From positions 138,298,040 through 138,362,039 of the forward strand of contig CM038214.1 of NCBI GenBank assembly GCA_021442155.1: DNA of 64,000 nt. The letters run 5' to 3'. Below, piece by piece: positions 1 through 12,049 of the stretch; position 1 is the stretch's first letter; each line of letters begins with the position of its first letter. Under the pieces are notes generated by a model that searched no databases, had not been told where the DNA came from, and saw nothing but the letters and a program-made list of their open reading frames with translations. The DNA comes from Cymbidium sinense (lineage: Eukaryota > Streptophyta > Magnoliopsida > Asparagales > Orchidaceae). Made by a program: the position numbers and the translations under genes.

Positions 1-1020
1 ATAAGAAATAAAAATAAATTATCCTAAAATAAAAACATAAGAAAAAAATCCTAAACTAAAAATAAAATAAACTAATAAACTTAAACCAAAACCTAAAATA
101 AATTAACTAAATAAAATAAAATAAACATTAAAACCTAAATAAAAATAAAAATAAAAATAAACTAAACTAAACTAAATTAATCTAAACTAAACTAAAATAA
201 ACCTAAAATAAAAATAAAACCTAGAACCTAAATAAACTAAAATAAATATGAAAATAAATAAATAATCTAAAATAAAAAAAAATCAAAATAAATAAATAAA
301 CCTAAACCTAAACTAAATAAATAAAATAAACCTAAAATAATATAAAATAAACCTAAATAAATAGAATAACCAAAATTAAAAATAAAATAAATAAAAATAA
401 CAAACCTAAAGTACACTAAATAAAAAGCATTTAAGATAAAAATAAATAAAGTAAATAAAAACAAACTAAATAAACCTAAACTAAACTAAAATAAATAAAA
501 TAAACTAACCTAATAAATAAATAAATAAACCCTAAAACTAATAATAAATTAAATAAGATAAAAATGAAATAAACCAAATATAAATAAAATAAAATAAAAA
601 TATAATAAGTAAATTAAAATAAATTAAAAAAAAAAATAAACCTAAACTAAATCAAACCTAAAAAATAAAATAAAACTAAATAAACTAAACTAAATAAATA
701 AACATAAACCTAAACCTAAAAAAAATAAAATAAAAATAAAAATTAAAAGATAAATAAAATAAAAAATAAATAAAAATCAAATATACAAAAACTTAATAAT
801 AAACTAAAAACTAAACTAAATGAACCCTAAAATAAATCAAAATCAAAATAAAAAATAAATCTAAAAAGAAAATAAACCTAAATAAAAATAAATAAACTAA
901 ATAATCTAAGCTTAAAGATAAAACAATATAAATATAAACCTAAAAAATAACCATAAACCTAAAATAAAAAAAAATAAAAAATAAGCCCTATAATAAAAAA
1001 GTAAAAAATAAAAAAATAAA
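1..1020. repeat. A-rich degenerate telomere-like module, left end cut by window
   Basis: Words AAATAAA, CTAAA and CCTAAA with almost no G. It passes directly into a CCCTAAA island without the CTACCAGTTTACTTAATTT end signature, so this is a partial or rearranged module. No gene is seen. Confidence 0.8.
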
Positions 1021-1288
1021 ACCCTAAACCCTAAGCTAACCTTAAACCCTAAACCCTACATTCTAAACCCTAAAATCGTAAACCCTAAACTAACCCAAAC
1101 CATAAACCCTAAAAGCTAAAAACCCTAAACTCTAAAGCTTAAACCCTAAATCCCAAACTAACTCTTAATCCTAAGCTAACCCTATACCCTAAACCTAAAA
1201 CCCAAAACCCTAAAGTTTAAACACAAAACCCTAAACAATAAACCCTAACCCTAAACCCTAAACCCTAAAGCCCTAAACCCTAAACCTA
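1021..1288 (+). repeat. CCCTAAA island
   Basis: Imperfect 7-bp telomere-type repeats, C-rich strand on +. Interrupted by CTTAAA, CATAAA and AAGCTAA variants, so it is old rather than a live telomere. Confidence 0.85.
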
Positions 1289-1948
1289 AACTTATAAAAT
1301 AAAACAAAATAAAAAGATAAACCTTAACCTAAAAAAATAACATAAAAAATAAAAACTAAACTAAAATAAAATGAAAACCTAAACTAAACTAAAAATAATA
1401 AAAAAGACTAACTAAAATAAAAACTAAACCTAAAATAAAAATAAAATAAACTTGAAATAAAAATAAAATAAAAATTAAATAAAAACCTAAAAATAAAAAA
1501 AAAAAACCTATACCCTAAACAAATAAAAAAAACCTGAACTTAAAATAAAAATAAAATAAACCTAAACTAAGATAAACTATACTAAAATAAATAAAAGCTA
1601 AACTTGAACCTAAACCTAAACCTAAACTAAATAAAATAAAATAAACTAAAAATTAACTTAAACCTAAACTAAAAATAAACCTAAAATAAAAACCTAAAAG
1701 TTAAACCTAAAAAAATAAAATAAAAACCTAACCTTAAACCTAAAAATAAAAAATATAACTTAAACCTAAAAAATAAACCTAAACCTAAACCTCAACCTAC
1801 TAAATAAACTAAAACAATAAAACCTAGAATGAATAAACCAAACTACATAAAAATAAAAATAATCTTAAATAAAATTCAAAAATAAACTAAAAAAAATAAA
1901 ATAAACTAAATTAACTAAGTAAACATAAACCTACCAGTTTACTTAATT
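1289..1948 (+). repeat. A-rich module ending in boundary signature
   Basis: The word order in its last 300 bases (CTAAATAAAATAAAATAAAC, then CCTAAA pairs, then AAATAAA) matches other modules. It ends in CCTACCAGTTTACTTAATT at 1930-1948, the clearest form of the signature. Confidence 0.75.
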
Positions 1949-2093
1949 AAAAAAATTAAAAATAAAAGTAAATAAAAATAAAACCCTAAACCATAAACCC
2001 TACACCTAGAACCCTAAACCCAAAAATCTATAACCCTAAACCCTAAACCCTAAACCCTAAACCTTAAACCCTAAACCCTAAGAAATAAACCCT
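1949..2093 (+). repeat. CCCTAAA island
   Basis: After about 30 A-rich bases, 7-bp repeats start near 1980. They include a run of four perfect CCCTAAA units around 2035-2065. Confidence 0.85.
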
Positions 2094-2919
2094 AAAAACC
2101 TAAAAACCTAAACCTAAACTAAATAAAACCTAAAAATAAAATAATAAAGAAAAATATAAACCTAAATAAAATTAAATAATAAACTAAAACCCAAACTAAA
2201 ACCTAAACATGACCTAAACCTAAACCTAAACCTAAAAATATAATAAAATTAAAAATAAAACTAAACTAAAATAAGAGAAATAAAAACCTAAACTAAACTA
2301 AAACATAAAGTAACTTAGAAATAAAAAACCTAAATAAAATAAAACTAAATGTAAAAAATAAAGCTAAAATAAAAACTAAATAATAAATCTAAACCTAAAA
2401 AAAAAACCTAAAAATAAATAAAAAATAATACCTAAACCTTAAACTAAAAAAACCTAAACCTAAAATAAAAAAATAATCAAAAACCTAAATTAAAATAAAC
2501 TAAACTAAAATAAATAAAACCTAAACTTAAACCTAAAATAAACTAAACCTAAACCCTAAACTAAATAAATAGAATAAACTAAAAATAAACCTAATCTTAA
2601 ACTAACAAATAAAACCTAAAAATAATCCTAAAATAAAAATTTAAACCTAAACCTAGTAAAAGAAAATAAAAACCTAAACTTAAACCTAAAAATAAAAAAT
2701 AAAACCTAAACCTAAAAAATTAAATAAAAATAAAACTAAACTGAAAAAGGCCTAAACTAAAATAAATGAATTTAAAATAAATAAACAAAAATAAATAAGA
2801 ATAAAAAATTAACCTAAATAAAAATAAAAAATTGACCTAAATAAAAATAAATAAATAAATAAAACTAAAATAAATAATAAATAAACTAAATAAACCTAAA
2901 CCTACCAATTTACTTAGTT
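2094..2919 (+). repeat. A-rich module ending in boundary signature
   Basis: Starts with AAAAACCTAAACCTAAACT followed by AAATAAAACCTAAAAATAAA, the usual module start. Ends with the signature variant CCTACCAATTTACTTAG at 2901-2919. Confidence 0.75.
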
Positions 2920-3037
2920 TTTTTTTTAAACCATAAACCCTAAACCCTAAATCCTAAACCCTAAACCCTAAATGCTAAAACTATGCCTAGACCCTAAAGC
3001 CTATACCTACAACTTTAAGCTAACCCTAAACCCTAAG
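2920..3037 (+). repeat. Short CCCTAAA island before GRP copy 1
   Basis: T-tract then imperfect CCCTAAA units leading into CCCTAAGAATGGG, where GRP homology begins. Confidence 0.75.
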
Positions 3038-3495
3038 AATGGGAAAAACTTTGATGGTCAAAACATCATCGTCAATTGGGCTCAATCTAGATCTAGCGGT
3101 GTCAGGGAAGGTGGATGCAGCGGTTATCATAGTGGTGGTGGGGGATCTAGAGGTGCTTGTGGATGTGGAGGTGGTGGTTAGAGCAGTGGTGATAATGGAG
3201 GCAGGAGGAGTGATGGAGGTTATAGCTGTGCTGGTGGCAAAGGGAGAGATCGGGGATATGATGGAGGATCCCACTACTCGAGAGGTGGCGAACTATAAAA
3301 ACTAAATAATGGTCGATTTGATTTATTGCAAATAAAGACTTTTTCTTTATAGTAGAGATGATTCTACTTATCTAGTATTTTTGATTTGCTCTATTAGTCC
3401 TCATTTTCTTTCTATGTCATCACTTGGGATGCTACTTAGTTTATGAAATTGAATAGAAGAAATGTTGAATTTTAATTTATTCTCTATTAAAAGAA
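3038..3495 (+). pseudogene. GRP: GRP fragment, copy 1 (glycine-rich RNA-binding protein, 5'-truncated)
   Basis: Remnant of a small RRM-type glycine-rich RNA-binding protein; intact relatives bind RNA in nucleus and cytoplasm during cold and stress responses. Homology starts inside the RRM at the last beta strand (NGKNFDGQNIIVN, 3038-3076) and runs into the Gly/Arg/Tyr tail (GRDRGYDGGS near 3244-3273). The frame stays open from AAT 3038 to TAA 3296-3298 except for a TAG at 3179-3181, where other copies have CAG. The rest of the RRM, including RNP2 and RNP1, is absent, so the protein could not fold as an RNA binder. A 3' UTR follows (GATGATTCTACTTATCTAG, then GAAGAAATGTTGAATTTTAA) and ends in an A-tract near 3486-3495. 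Many short ORFs here are in the wrong frame. Retrocopy origin is inferred from lack of introns and the A-tract. Confidence 0.85.
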
Positions 3496-3906
3496 ACCTT
3501 AAACCTTAAACCCAAAATTTTAAACCCTAAACACTAAACTAAAACTTAAACCATAAACCATAAACCATAAACCATAAACCTAAACCCTAAACCCTAAACC
3601 CTAAACCCTAAACTCTAAACCCTAAAAACCCTAAACCATAAACATTAAACCCTAAACCTTAAGCTATAAACTTTGAATCTAAACCTAAACCTTAAACCCA
3701 AAACCCTAAACCCTAAACCATAAAACCTAAAACCCTAAACCCTAAACCCTAAATACTAAATCTAAAAAAATAAACCCTAATCCCTAGAACTTATAACCCT
3801 AAACCCTAAACCCCAAACATTAAACTCTAAATCCTAAACTAGCCCTAAACCCTAAACTCTAAACTAACCCTAAACCCTAAACCTTATGCTAAACCTAAAC
3901 CTAAAC
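3496..3906 (+). repeat. CCCTAAA island
   Basis: About 410 bases of imperfect heptamers, including four tandem CCATAAA variants at 3551-3578. Ends where retroelement block A begins. Confidence 0.85.
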
Positions 3907-5530
3907 TTTAAAATTTGAATAAAGATGTCATTAGGGGTAAATCTAAAGAATGACTTAATCCAAACATAGTTATGGTAGCTAAAGAAATTATCTTCAAGCG
4001 ACTTTCCCTTAACTATTGGAGATTTGAATACTCTAAACCGTAACCCTAAATCATATTATAACACCATATATTATAGTATAATGTATCATCATATATTTGA
4101 GAACGTAGTGATGTGTTTTTGGATGTTATAAAATGTTTTGAATGTTTTAGTATATTACAATATTATGCCCTATAGTCTATATTAATATAAATTATAAAAA
4201 TATTTATTTAATAAATTAGATGATGAAATTTGTTAAATTTGAAGAAAATTAGTACCAAAGGTGTGCATACCACTTGTAGTCTAAAAAGTATGATTTAATG
4301 TTCAAATAAATATTATTTGTTGTAGCATAGTATAGCATCATATGTCATAATATATTATTCTATGCATTTCAAATTCTTTTATATTTAACAATCATGTAGT
4401 TGATTGTAAAATGTTGATTTAGACTTTAAAATGGTGGAATTTGGCCAAATTCATAATAAGTAAAGCATGACATCATAATATATTATTTCAATTTAAAATA
4501 TGTAAGTGATGCGACTAAAATATATAGTTTTTTATTATTTAGATTAATTTTATGATTTTTTATCTTAAGCAATCCCTTGTGATGTGATATGCAATATAAT
4601 ATAATGTAATATAATATAATATGTTATAGTGTATTACAATATAGGATTTCATAACATAGTGTAGCATCATGCATTATAGCATACTATTGTGTATTACTAC
4701 TTGTTGTTTAGCATATTTAGTCTGTTATAGTAAGATGTAGTAGAGTTTGTACTGATAGAATTCATAAAAATATTGATTTATATGAAAAGATGATGGGGTT
4801 TTGTCAAATTTAAGGTAATCTTTAGGGAACATCATTGGGGGTGTGTTATGCTGTGTCATTTAATCAAAAGAATGGAATTTTGCATCCAAAATAAATGTTC
4901 ATTTTTCAACCAAATTTATAATTTTTTTTTGCTTAGATGATTCATTTTATAGTGTAATGTGAGATAATATATTATATGAAAGCATATTAAAATATAATGT
5001 ACATAACAATATAACTTCACATATATATGAATGTTGTGGTGCGTTACTAACTACTACTCTACATTTTAGTATGTTTTACTTTTGTTATGATACATTGGGT
5101 CAAAACTCACATAAATGTTAATTTGAAGGTTGAGATTGAAGAATTTGGCCAAATTCACAGCACAAACCAAGAAGCAACACCAAACCTTTGCTATTTTGTA
5201 CCATTTCTAATAGAAATATAACAATTTTACATCCAAAATGAACATTATTCATATTTTGTGAAAATTTTATTTTATTTTTCCTTTTAAGTGATTCTAATGA
5301 GGTTTAATGTTAGACAATATATTATATTATAATAAATTATAATATAATATAGTGTGTTAATTCCTAAACCCTAATATGTTTATCATGATATTGTATATTT
5401 AGTTTGAGCTTGCACCATCACAAATCATAAAATGTTGATTACAATGTTAAGATGATGTAATTTGAATGAATACATTATTGGGCTTTTAGTTGAAGTATTA
5501 AAGGTGTTCATAAGAGAAGAAATAAGATTT
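3907..5530. repeat. Left arm of block A with ~350-bp degenerate tandem repeats
   Basis: AT-rich non-coding DNA. A phrase like AAAATGTTGATTTA, then GATGATGGAATTTGGCCAAA recurs at about 4194, 4406, 4766, 5112 and 5427, giving intervals of roughly 210-360 bases. Stretches of ATATAATATAATGT separate the units. Equivalent units are at about 41930, 42160, 42505 and 42840 in block B. No coding sequence is seen. Confidence 0.65.
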
Positions 5531-7960
5531 GATGAGAATTCCATGTCAAGGACATGGAGGAGATCGGCTAAGGGATCACATATGCATTAGACGTGACATG
5601 TGAGGGTCTATGTCGAGGGCATAGAAGAAGTAAATCTACTGAGGATAAGGTTTGAATTTATTTAATTATATAATTTATGGAAAAAGATCCACTGGGGATA
5701 AGATTTTATAATCCACTGGGGATTAAGATCGAATTGACTTTAATTTGTTTTGTTTTAATTGATGTGGAGGCACATCTGCTAGATATATGGGCTCGAGTCT
5801 ACTAGGGTTCATGTATATAAACCTTCCATTAGGGAAGAAGGTTCAGACTATCTGCTAGGGATTTGGATTTTAGTTTAATTTCATAGATTTGTTTGTGGAT
5901 GTATCCACTGGGAATATAAGTTTGCTTGGATTTCTTTGATTTAACTCTACCAGGGGAATTGGTTTAATTTGGCTCCACTATGGAGGTTGGTTTTGAATTT
6001 GATTTCTTTGTTAGACTTGTTTATATATGATTTGGGGCTCCACTAAAGAGAAGGTTGTGATTTAACTCCACAGGGAAAAAAGATCAAGTTTAATTTAATC
6101 TGAGTTAAAGTATGAATTCGGTCGATGTGCGATGGACCCATTGAAAGGGGCTATATCATCCTTGACCTACCTCAAGTTTATAAATCCAAAGGGATAGTCT
6201 ACCGATTGCGGGTTAGAGCTAGCCAACCTAAGGGGTTGCCTTTTGGAGTGCAACGACTGTGCTAGGAAGAAGGCGTAGCAGACTTATATCTTCCAAAGGG
6301 AGGAATAACCACTGGGGTGACCTGTTAAACGCACAACAATCAAACCTAGCCTAGAGCGACTACTAAGTGAATGCCGCTGGGGACTTATATCAACTCAAAA
6401 ATAATCAAGACTAATTTTATCTTAATTTCATGTTATTTTATATGGTTTGTTTGGTTTAGTTTGATTTTGAATTGAGGGCATATCCATTGGAGATGTGAGC
6501 TCACCAAATTTGATATATTTAATTTATGGACTATTGGATGGACCCACTGAGAAGGGGCTATATCACACTTATCCTATCTCAGATTTATAAATCCAAAGGG
6601 ATAGTCTACTAGCCATGGGGTAGAGCTAGCAAACCTAAGGGGTTGCCTTTTGGTGTGCAATAGTTGTGCTAGGAAGAAGGTGTAGCACACTTACATCTTC
6701 TAAAGCAGGGAATAATCGCTAGGGTGACCAATTAGTAGCACAATAAATAGAACCCGACTTAGGGGAGACTACTGAGTGAATGTCACAAGGGACTTATATC
6801 AACTCAAGAGTAGTTAGGCAATTCCTATATTGAGTTTTGCTTACACTACCTTAAAGATAGGATGCCTGCTTGGGAAAAGGTACCACTAGGGGTGTCTTCC
6901 TAATCCACAAGTGAATATATATTTTTTTATATATTTGTGGACCCTTTTGGTGTGCGAGGGACCACACTGAGAAGGGGCTATCTCGGCCTTGACCTATCTT
7001 AGATTTACTAACCAAGTGAGAATCTGCACATCCAAAGGATGGATTCTCCAACCATTGGGGTTGTTACTAGAAAACGGGAACTGTCTAATCTGATAGTAAC
7101 CTGAGTAGTGACTAAATGGGATTGCAAAGAACGTGATCCAAATATTGTGCCCATAGAAGAGGTGCTGCTAGGGGCATTATCCTGAGCCTTAGAAAAGAAA
7201 GCCTATCAGTGGCCAACTCAAGGAGAAAGCATAGCCGACTTACATCTGCCATGAGTGGTGTATCCTAAGATGTGAGAACCAACCAACCTAAAGTGTATTC
7301 ATCAGCATGAGTGGTGTATCCGTCAACATAGTCAGAACTAAACAACCTTAGGTGCTCGTCAGTGTGTAATGATCAATATGGAAAGAAAGCATGTAGGCTC
7401 ACAACTTTTTAAACCGGATCATCGGGATAGTCATTCATCAGCGGACAGATGCTATCTGACCTAAAGCGACTACCGAGTGGGGAGCCTTGAGGAAGGACTG
7501 GACCCAAACTTGAAGCAGTCAAGAGGGAATGAGCTGTTAGGGACTTATCCTAAACCTCAAATATACTCAAACCAGATTATGCACAAAGGCTAATCCAAGA
7601 ATAAAGTGTAGCTGGTTGACATCCTCTTAAATGAAACCAACATGAGGTAGCTTACCGACCATGTAGTATGGCTTACCAAACTAACAAGCACTCATCAGTA
7701 TGTAGTGGTTAAAGAAGGAAAGTGTAGCATACTTGCATCCTCTAAAGCAAGAAGATCACTAGGGTGACATAATAGCAGTGTAGCACATTAGCCCAACTTA
7801 GAGCAGTTATAGAGTGAGTTCCTCTTGGGGCATTATCTCAACTTAGAGAAGCTTGAGATAAAAGATATGTATTTATTTTATATGTTTGTGTGTATTTTGT
7901 GTTCGTGTTGTGTCGATGAAGGATAAAATGCCACTCAAGTTCCTTACACCTACCCTAAAC
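5531..7960. repeat. Non-coding retroelement arm with ~410-bp tandem units
   Basis: Matches 43020-45480. Contains many short CCACTGGGGAT-like phrases and a tandem unit. Unit 1 starts near 6126 (GCGATGGACCCATTGAAAGG), unit 2 near 6537, and a partial unit near 6953. Units share AGAGCTAGC, CCTAAGGGGTTGCCTTTTGG and GACTTATATCAACTCAA. Tandem repeats in the non-coding arm are known for Tat/Ogre-lineage gypsy elements, but lineage here is inference. Confidence 0.6.
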
Positions 7961-7979
7961 ACATCATGATAGATTTATA

Positions 7980-8340
7980 AATAAAAATACTTTCAACATG
8001 GAATAGATTTAAATCAAAATAGAATTTTCATTGATGATAATTATTTTCAAACATGATTTATAATAGTTCTTTAAGTAGAGCACGTTGATTGGAAGCATTG
8101 GGAGCTCTCCCTTCTAATTAATAAGGTAATAAGATCCTCCTTAGTAGTGCTTCTCTATGGCAAAAGGGCCTTCTTAAGTGGGTTCAAACTTTCCTCCCAT
8201 CTTATGGCAGGCAATAATCAGTGTCCTTAGAACTAAAATAAGCTCTTCTACTTGAAAATATTTAGGCTGGACTAACTTGTTATAAGCTTGGATCATTTTA
8301 GCTTTGTACAATATGAGTTTTAGCATACTTGTAGGCGTCT
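7980..8340 (-). pseudogene. Gypsy integrase C-terminal remnant, block A
   Basis: Minus-strand translation resembles the end of a Ty3/gypsy integrase: a GGKFEP-like chromodomain-adjacent stretch near 8170-8205, followed by broken frames. It aligns base for base with 45480-45834 in block B, where the rest of the integrase follows. Here everything upstream of it in the polyprotein has been deleted. Non-functional. Confidence 0.6.
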
Positions 8341-8389
8341 CTCCTCCAAACCATCATTTTAGCTTTGTACAATTTGAGTTTTAGCATAT
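8292..8389 (+). repeat. 37-bp direct repeat at the deletion junction
   Basis: ATCATTTTAGCTTTGTACAA followed by (A/T)TGAGTTTTAGCATA occurs at 8292-8328 and again at 8353-8389, 61 bases apart. Block B has it once (about 45798-45834). The second copy is fused directly to sequence matching 52808. Confidence 0.8.
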
Positions 8390-11300
8390 CATGCACCATC
8401 CATTCCGCATGATTGAAATAGATGATCATGATTAGATCCACTAGATCGATCTGATTTAATCCTATTAAGCTATGGGGTTAATCATAGTTGTCCAATCTTA
8501 GATCGAAAGGCGGACGAGAAAGTGCGTCTGCCTCTACCATAAGGCGTTGAGTCAGATAAGTTTTAAGTAGCCAATCTCGCTACACCACATGGAAAGCATG
8601 CCACATGATGCCAATAGGATTAAGCTTTAATTAGGCTTAATTAATCATTTTTAAGGCTGAAACTTCAAAAAATCATAAAAAATCATAAAGAAATAAAACA
8701 TACAAATAAATACTCATTTTAAAGGTATCTCAGAATAGAATTAATTAAAAATGATCTTAACTAATTTTGAACATTAATTAAGGTTTAATTAAAGTTTAAT
8801 TACAAAATTTACTAGCTTAATTAGTCCTTAATTACTTGAGGAATTAATCTTAAATTTTGTGGGTTAATTTAATGGGATGACCTCTATCTTTCATGATTTT
8901 CTTGGGATTTATTGCTCACTTAATTAGGAAAATTGACAAACTAAACCTTGACTACTCTTTTAAGTTAATTAATGATTAATTAATATCATAAATAGTAACA
9001 AATTAGTTAATTAAGATTTTTAATCATTGTTCAATAGTAAGTGAACTAGGGAATAGAGTTGGGACCCCTTTCCCTAAGTTCATTTCACCCTTTTTAAAAT
9101 GAAATTAATTAAGATTTAACAAATTATTTAAATCACTTAAGTAAATTGAAATCATAATCACATCAAACCTTAATTAATTAAATCATGGGGTAGATCTTTA
9201 GGTGTTTAATAAACTAAAGGAGTTTAATGAAATTATGGTTAGTACACATTTATGGGAAAACCATTAGATTAATTAATTAAGTCACTTAATCTAATTAAAT
9301 ATTTATCATGAGCCAATTGCATTAGCCCCTTTTTATTTTGAGGATCATTGCAAGTTTATTTTTCATGCATATCATGTTGGCTCATAATTATTTAGTTAAT
9401 TACTTTAAGGTGACATAGGTAAGGGTAATTAATTCATCTAATTAAAGGTTCAACTTAATTAACCCATAAAATCAACTTAATTACATTTCCTTAAATTACA
9501 TGAAATCATTAATGGGGAATGGGTTTAAAATAACAAGTGATGATTTCTCTTCTCCTCTTTAAATCAAATGAAATCCAAAACTTAATTAATAAAGAAGCTT
9601 TGGTTTGCTTTAAATAATCTTATTTGATTTGATTGTTCTTATGAACTAGTTTGGTTGAATGAATCACATGCTTATATTTGATTGTCCTCTTTCCAATCAT
9701 GGTAAATTTGGTATGTCATTTGAATTCATGCATCCATCATTTCAAAATCAAGTAAAATAAAATGGATTTCCTTTATTTAAGCTTGCATGTGTTGATTTAA
9801 TTTATTATATGCATGGCTATTATCACTATTAAATCCAAAATGTATTTTTCAAAAGCTTATAAATAAAGAATAATATGTGTTATGATGCTAGTTATAAATA
9901 CATAAGAAATGCATGTGCTTATAGCTTAAGTGTATGAATGTTGAGTTCTCTTTCCTCTATTAATGTATTGATTTATGTAATATTGAATGGTAATGGGTAT
10001 ATAGTCTGGACATCCTGGGAACATGAGGCTTTAGTTAGCCCCAAGAAGGTCATTTGATTACCTCACTCCCCTAGTTTAACAATGGCACTTACCCATTTGA
10101 TTTCATTCTTATGATTTTCAACAGTAGATATTGGATAGAGCTTTAATTTATATATATAAATAATTCAATCAAAAAAATATACAAACATTACATGTTTTTC
10201 TTTCCCTCATTTATGTATACATCCATGTGTGTCCAAGAAAAGTAAGTATATAGTCTAGACATCCCAAAATACGAGGCTTTAGTTAGCCCCAAGGAGGTCA
10301 TTTGATTACCTCACTTCCCTCATTTAAAAATGACATGTACTTGTCGATATCTTTGTACATGTATATCTATATGTGGTTAGTGAATGGAAATCCCATTTTA
10401 CATTAAAATTGATTGAATTCATAATTGACTAAGTGGTTGAATTAATTAGCCATATGATTTGGAGCTTACTTCTTTTATTCTTGTATTCAAATTTACATAT
10501 GTTTGAATGCAAATAAGTATATAGTCTGGACATCCCAAGAATACGAGGCTTTAGCTAGCTCCAAGGAGATCATTTGATTACCTCACCTCCCTGATTTAAC
10601 AACGATGCATGTCTATTTAATTTCATTATTATGTTATTTTTGTATTAGTTTTTGGATAAAGTTTTAAATTAATATGATTAAATAAGTCAATCAAATATAT
10701 ATAAATTCTAAACTTGTGCATACATTCATCATTTAAGTGTGTTATAATATGTTTTGTATAGATACACTTAGGATTAAATCATATCCATGTTACATAAGGA
10801 ATGATTTAATATATGTCATGTGGTAGTAATTCAATTAAATTAATCTTAAGATGCCTTTCATTTCGAATATGATTATTTAAAGTGAACATAAACTAAGGAT
10901 TAATTAAATCATTTAGTAAGTCATTCACTAAAGAGAACTAAATCAAATTAATATAGTTTAGAAAGTGACTTAAAGTAGGGATGAAAGAGGGCAATCCTCT
11001 TTTTCTCTTTTATAACACTTAGTTGCACGTGTAATCAAATGAAAAAAAATACAAATTAAAATTCTCAAATCAATTAAACTACTTCATGTGAAATCAACCT
11101 TTCATGTTAAATTGAATCCTTCTACAATTAGAAAATACAACACTAATGCCTAACAAGACTTACCACACAACCCTTAATACACACATTAAAATTAAGTCAC
11201 CACTTCTAGCTCTAAGTTAGGACGGTGTATGCTATGATGTATGTTTTGTTTTATGATGTATTATTTTAGATTGGATGTTATGGTGTATGTTTAAGATGAT

Positions 11301-11754
11301 AGGCCAATATTAACCTAATCATATTTTTTTGCAAGGGATTATGCTTAAGGGATACTTAAAATAAATGTGAATGCTCTTTTGCAAGTTGCTAAAATCCTAA
11401 AGCATAATCCAAGTTAGAGTGGGCTTAGTTACCCATGTGTAGGGTGCTAAGTCCAAATTATAAATACAACTACTTGGGATTATATTTATATTTAGCTAAC
11501 CTCTATTTTGCGTGTAGTTAGATTTAGTTTCCCATAAATGTAATTTTTGCAATAGGATTTTGGAATAGTGATGTGAGGGATTAGGATGAGCATTGGACAG
11601 AAGGCTTTGTCCTAGAGTGCCTTGTGATGCCTTTGAAGCAAGCACCATCCAAATGAAAGAAGGAACCAAATAGGAAATGGAGATATGAAGAAAGAAGACC
11701 CCCATAACATTTAATACAATTAAAATTATTCTTTCAAAATCCAGGTTGTATAAG
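8390..11754. repeat. Right arm of block A, with three ~255-bp spaced repeats
   Basis: AT-rich non-coding DNA collinear with 52808-55095 up to about 10795. A unit with GAGGCTTTAGTTAGCCCCAA and GGTCATTTGATTACCTCACT occurs near 9998, 10245 and 10518. From about 10800 to 11754 the sequence has no partner in block B; a short minus-strand ORF there (11496-11705) has no recognisable domain. Confidence 0.65.
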
Positions 11755-12049
11755 GATAGAGCTCGGCTACCCTAAACCTTAAATCTTAAACCCTAACCCT
11801 AACCATAAATCCTAAACCCTAAATCTTAAACCCTAAAACCATAAATCTTAAACCCTAAACTAATCTTAAACCCTAAAACACTAAACCCTAAAGCCTAAAC
11901 CCTAAACCATAAACCTTATAACCTAAACTAACCCTAAACACTAAGCTAACTCTAAACCTTAAACCCTAAACCCTAAAAACCCTAAACCCTAAAGCCTAAA
12001 CACTAAACCCTAAAACCCTAAACCCTAAACCCTAAACCCTAAATACTAA
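11755..12049 (+). repeat. CCCTAAA island, start of composite block I
   Basis: The block A insert ends in GAGCTCGGCTACCCTAAACC and heptamer repeats resume at once. Variants CATAAA and CTTAAA are frequent. Confidence 0.85.

Larger units (their letters stand above)
3907..11754. mobile_element. Retroelement block A (internally deleted copy of block B)
   Basis: A non-telomeric insert collinear with 41640-55095. The left part 3907-8334 matches 41640-45834 and the right part 8390 to about 10795 matches 52808-55095. The roughly 7 kb between 45834 and 52808 in block B, which holds nearly all of the polyprotein, is absent here; only the integrase C-terminal remnant at 7980-8340 is left. GRP copy 1 lies just upstream, as GRP copy 11 does for block B, so the blocks were duplicated together with flanking repeat. 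No LTR pair or target-site duplication was recognised, so true element ends are unknown. Block A extends about 950 bases further right than block B. Confidence 0.75.

Noticed and set aside
267..464. Hydrophobic minus-strand ORF
   Set aside because: Translation of A-rich repeat; the Phe/Leu/Tyr/Ile composition is that of any stop-free frame in such DNA.
1021..2093. A true chromosome end
   Set aside because: Heptamers are short, impure and followed on both sides by other repeats; a live telomere would be long and nearly perfect.
3026..3305. ATG-started ORFs over GRP copy 1 (both strands)
   Set aside because: Wrong frame; GRP homology is in the AAT 3038 frame. The same applies at 21090-21326, 31790-32068 and 37221-37506.
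6851..7051. Minus-strand ORF in block A
   Set aside because: Lies in the tandem-repeat arm with no domain and is not conserved in block B.
9990..10605. CRISPR-like array from regularly spaced repeats
   Set aside because: Only three units of ~85 bases with similar, not unique, spacers, in a plant retroelement arm.
11496..11705. Minus-strand 69-residue ORF
   Set aside because: No recognisable motif and no partner in block B; cannot be supported as a gene.
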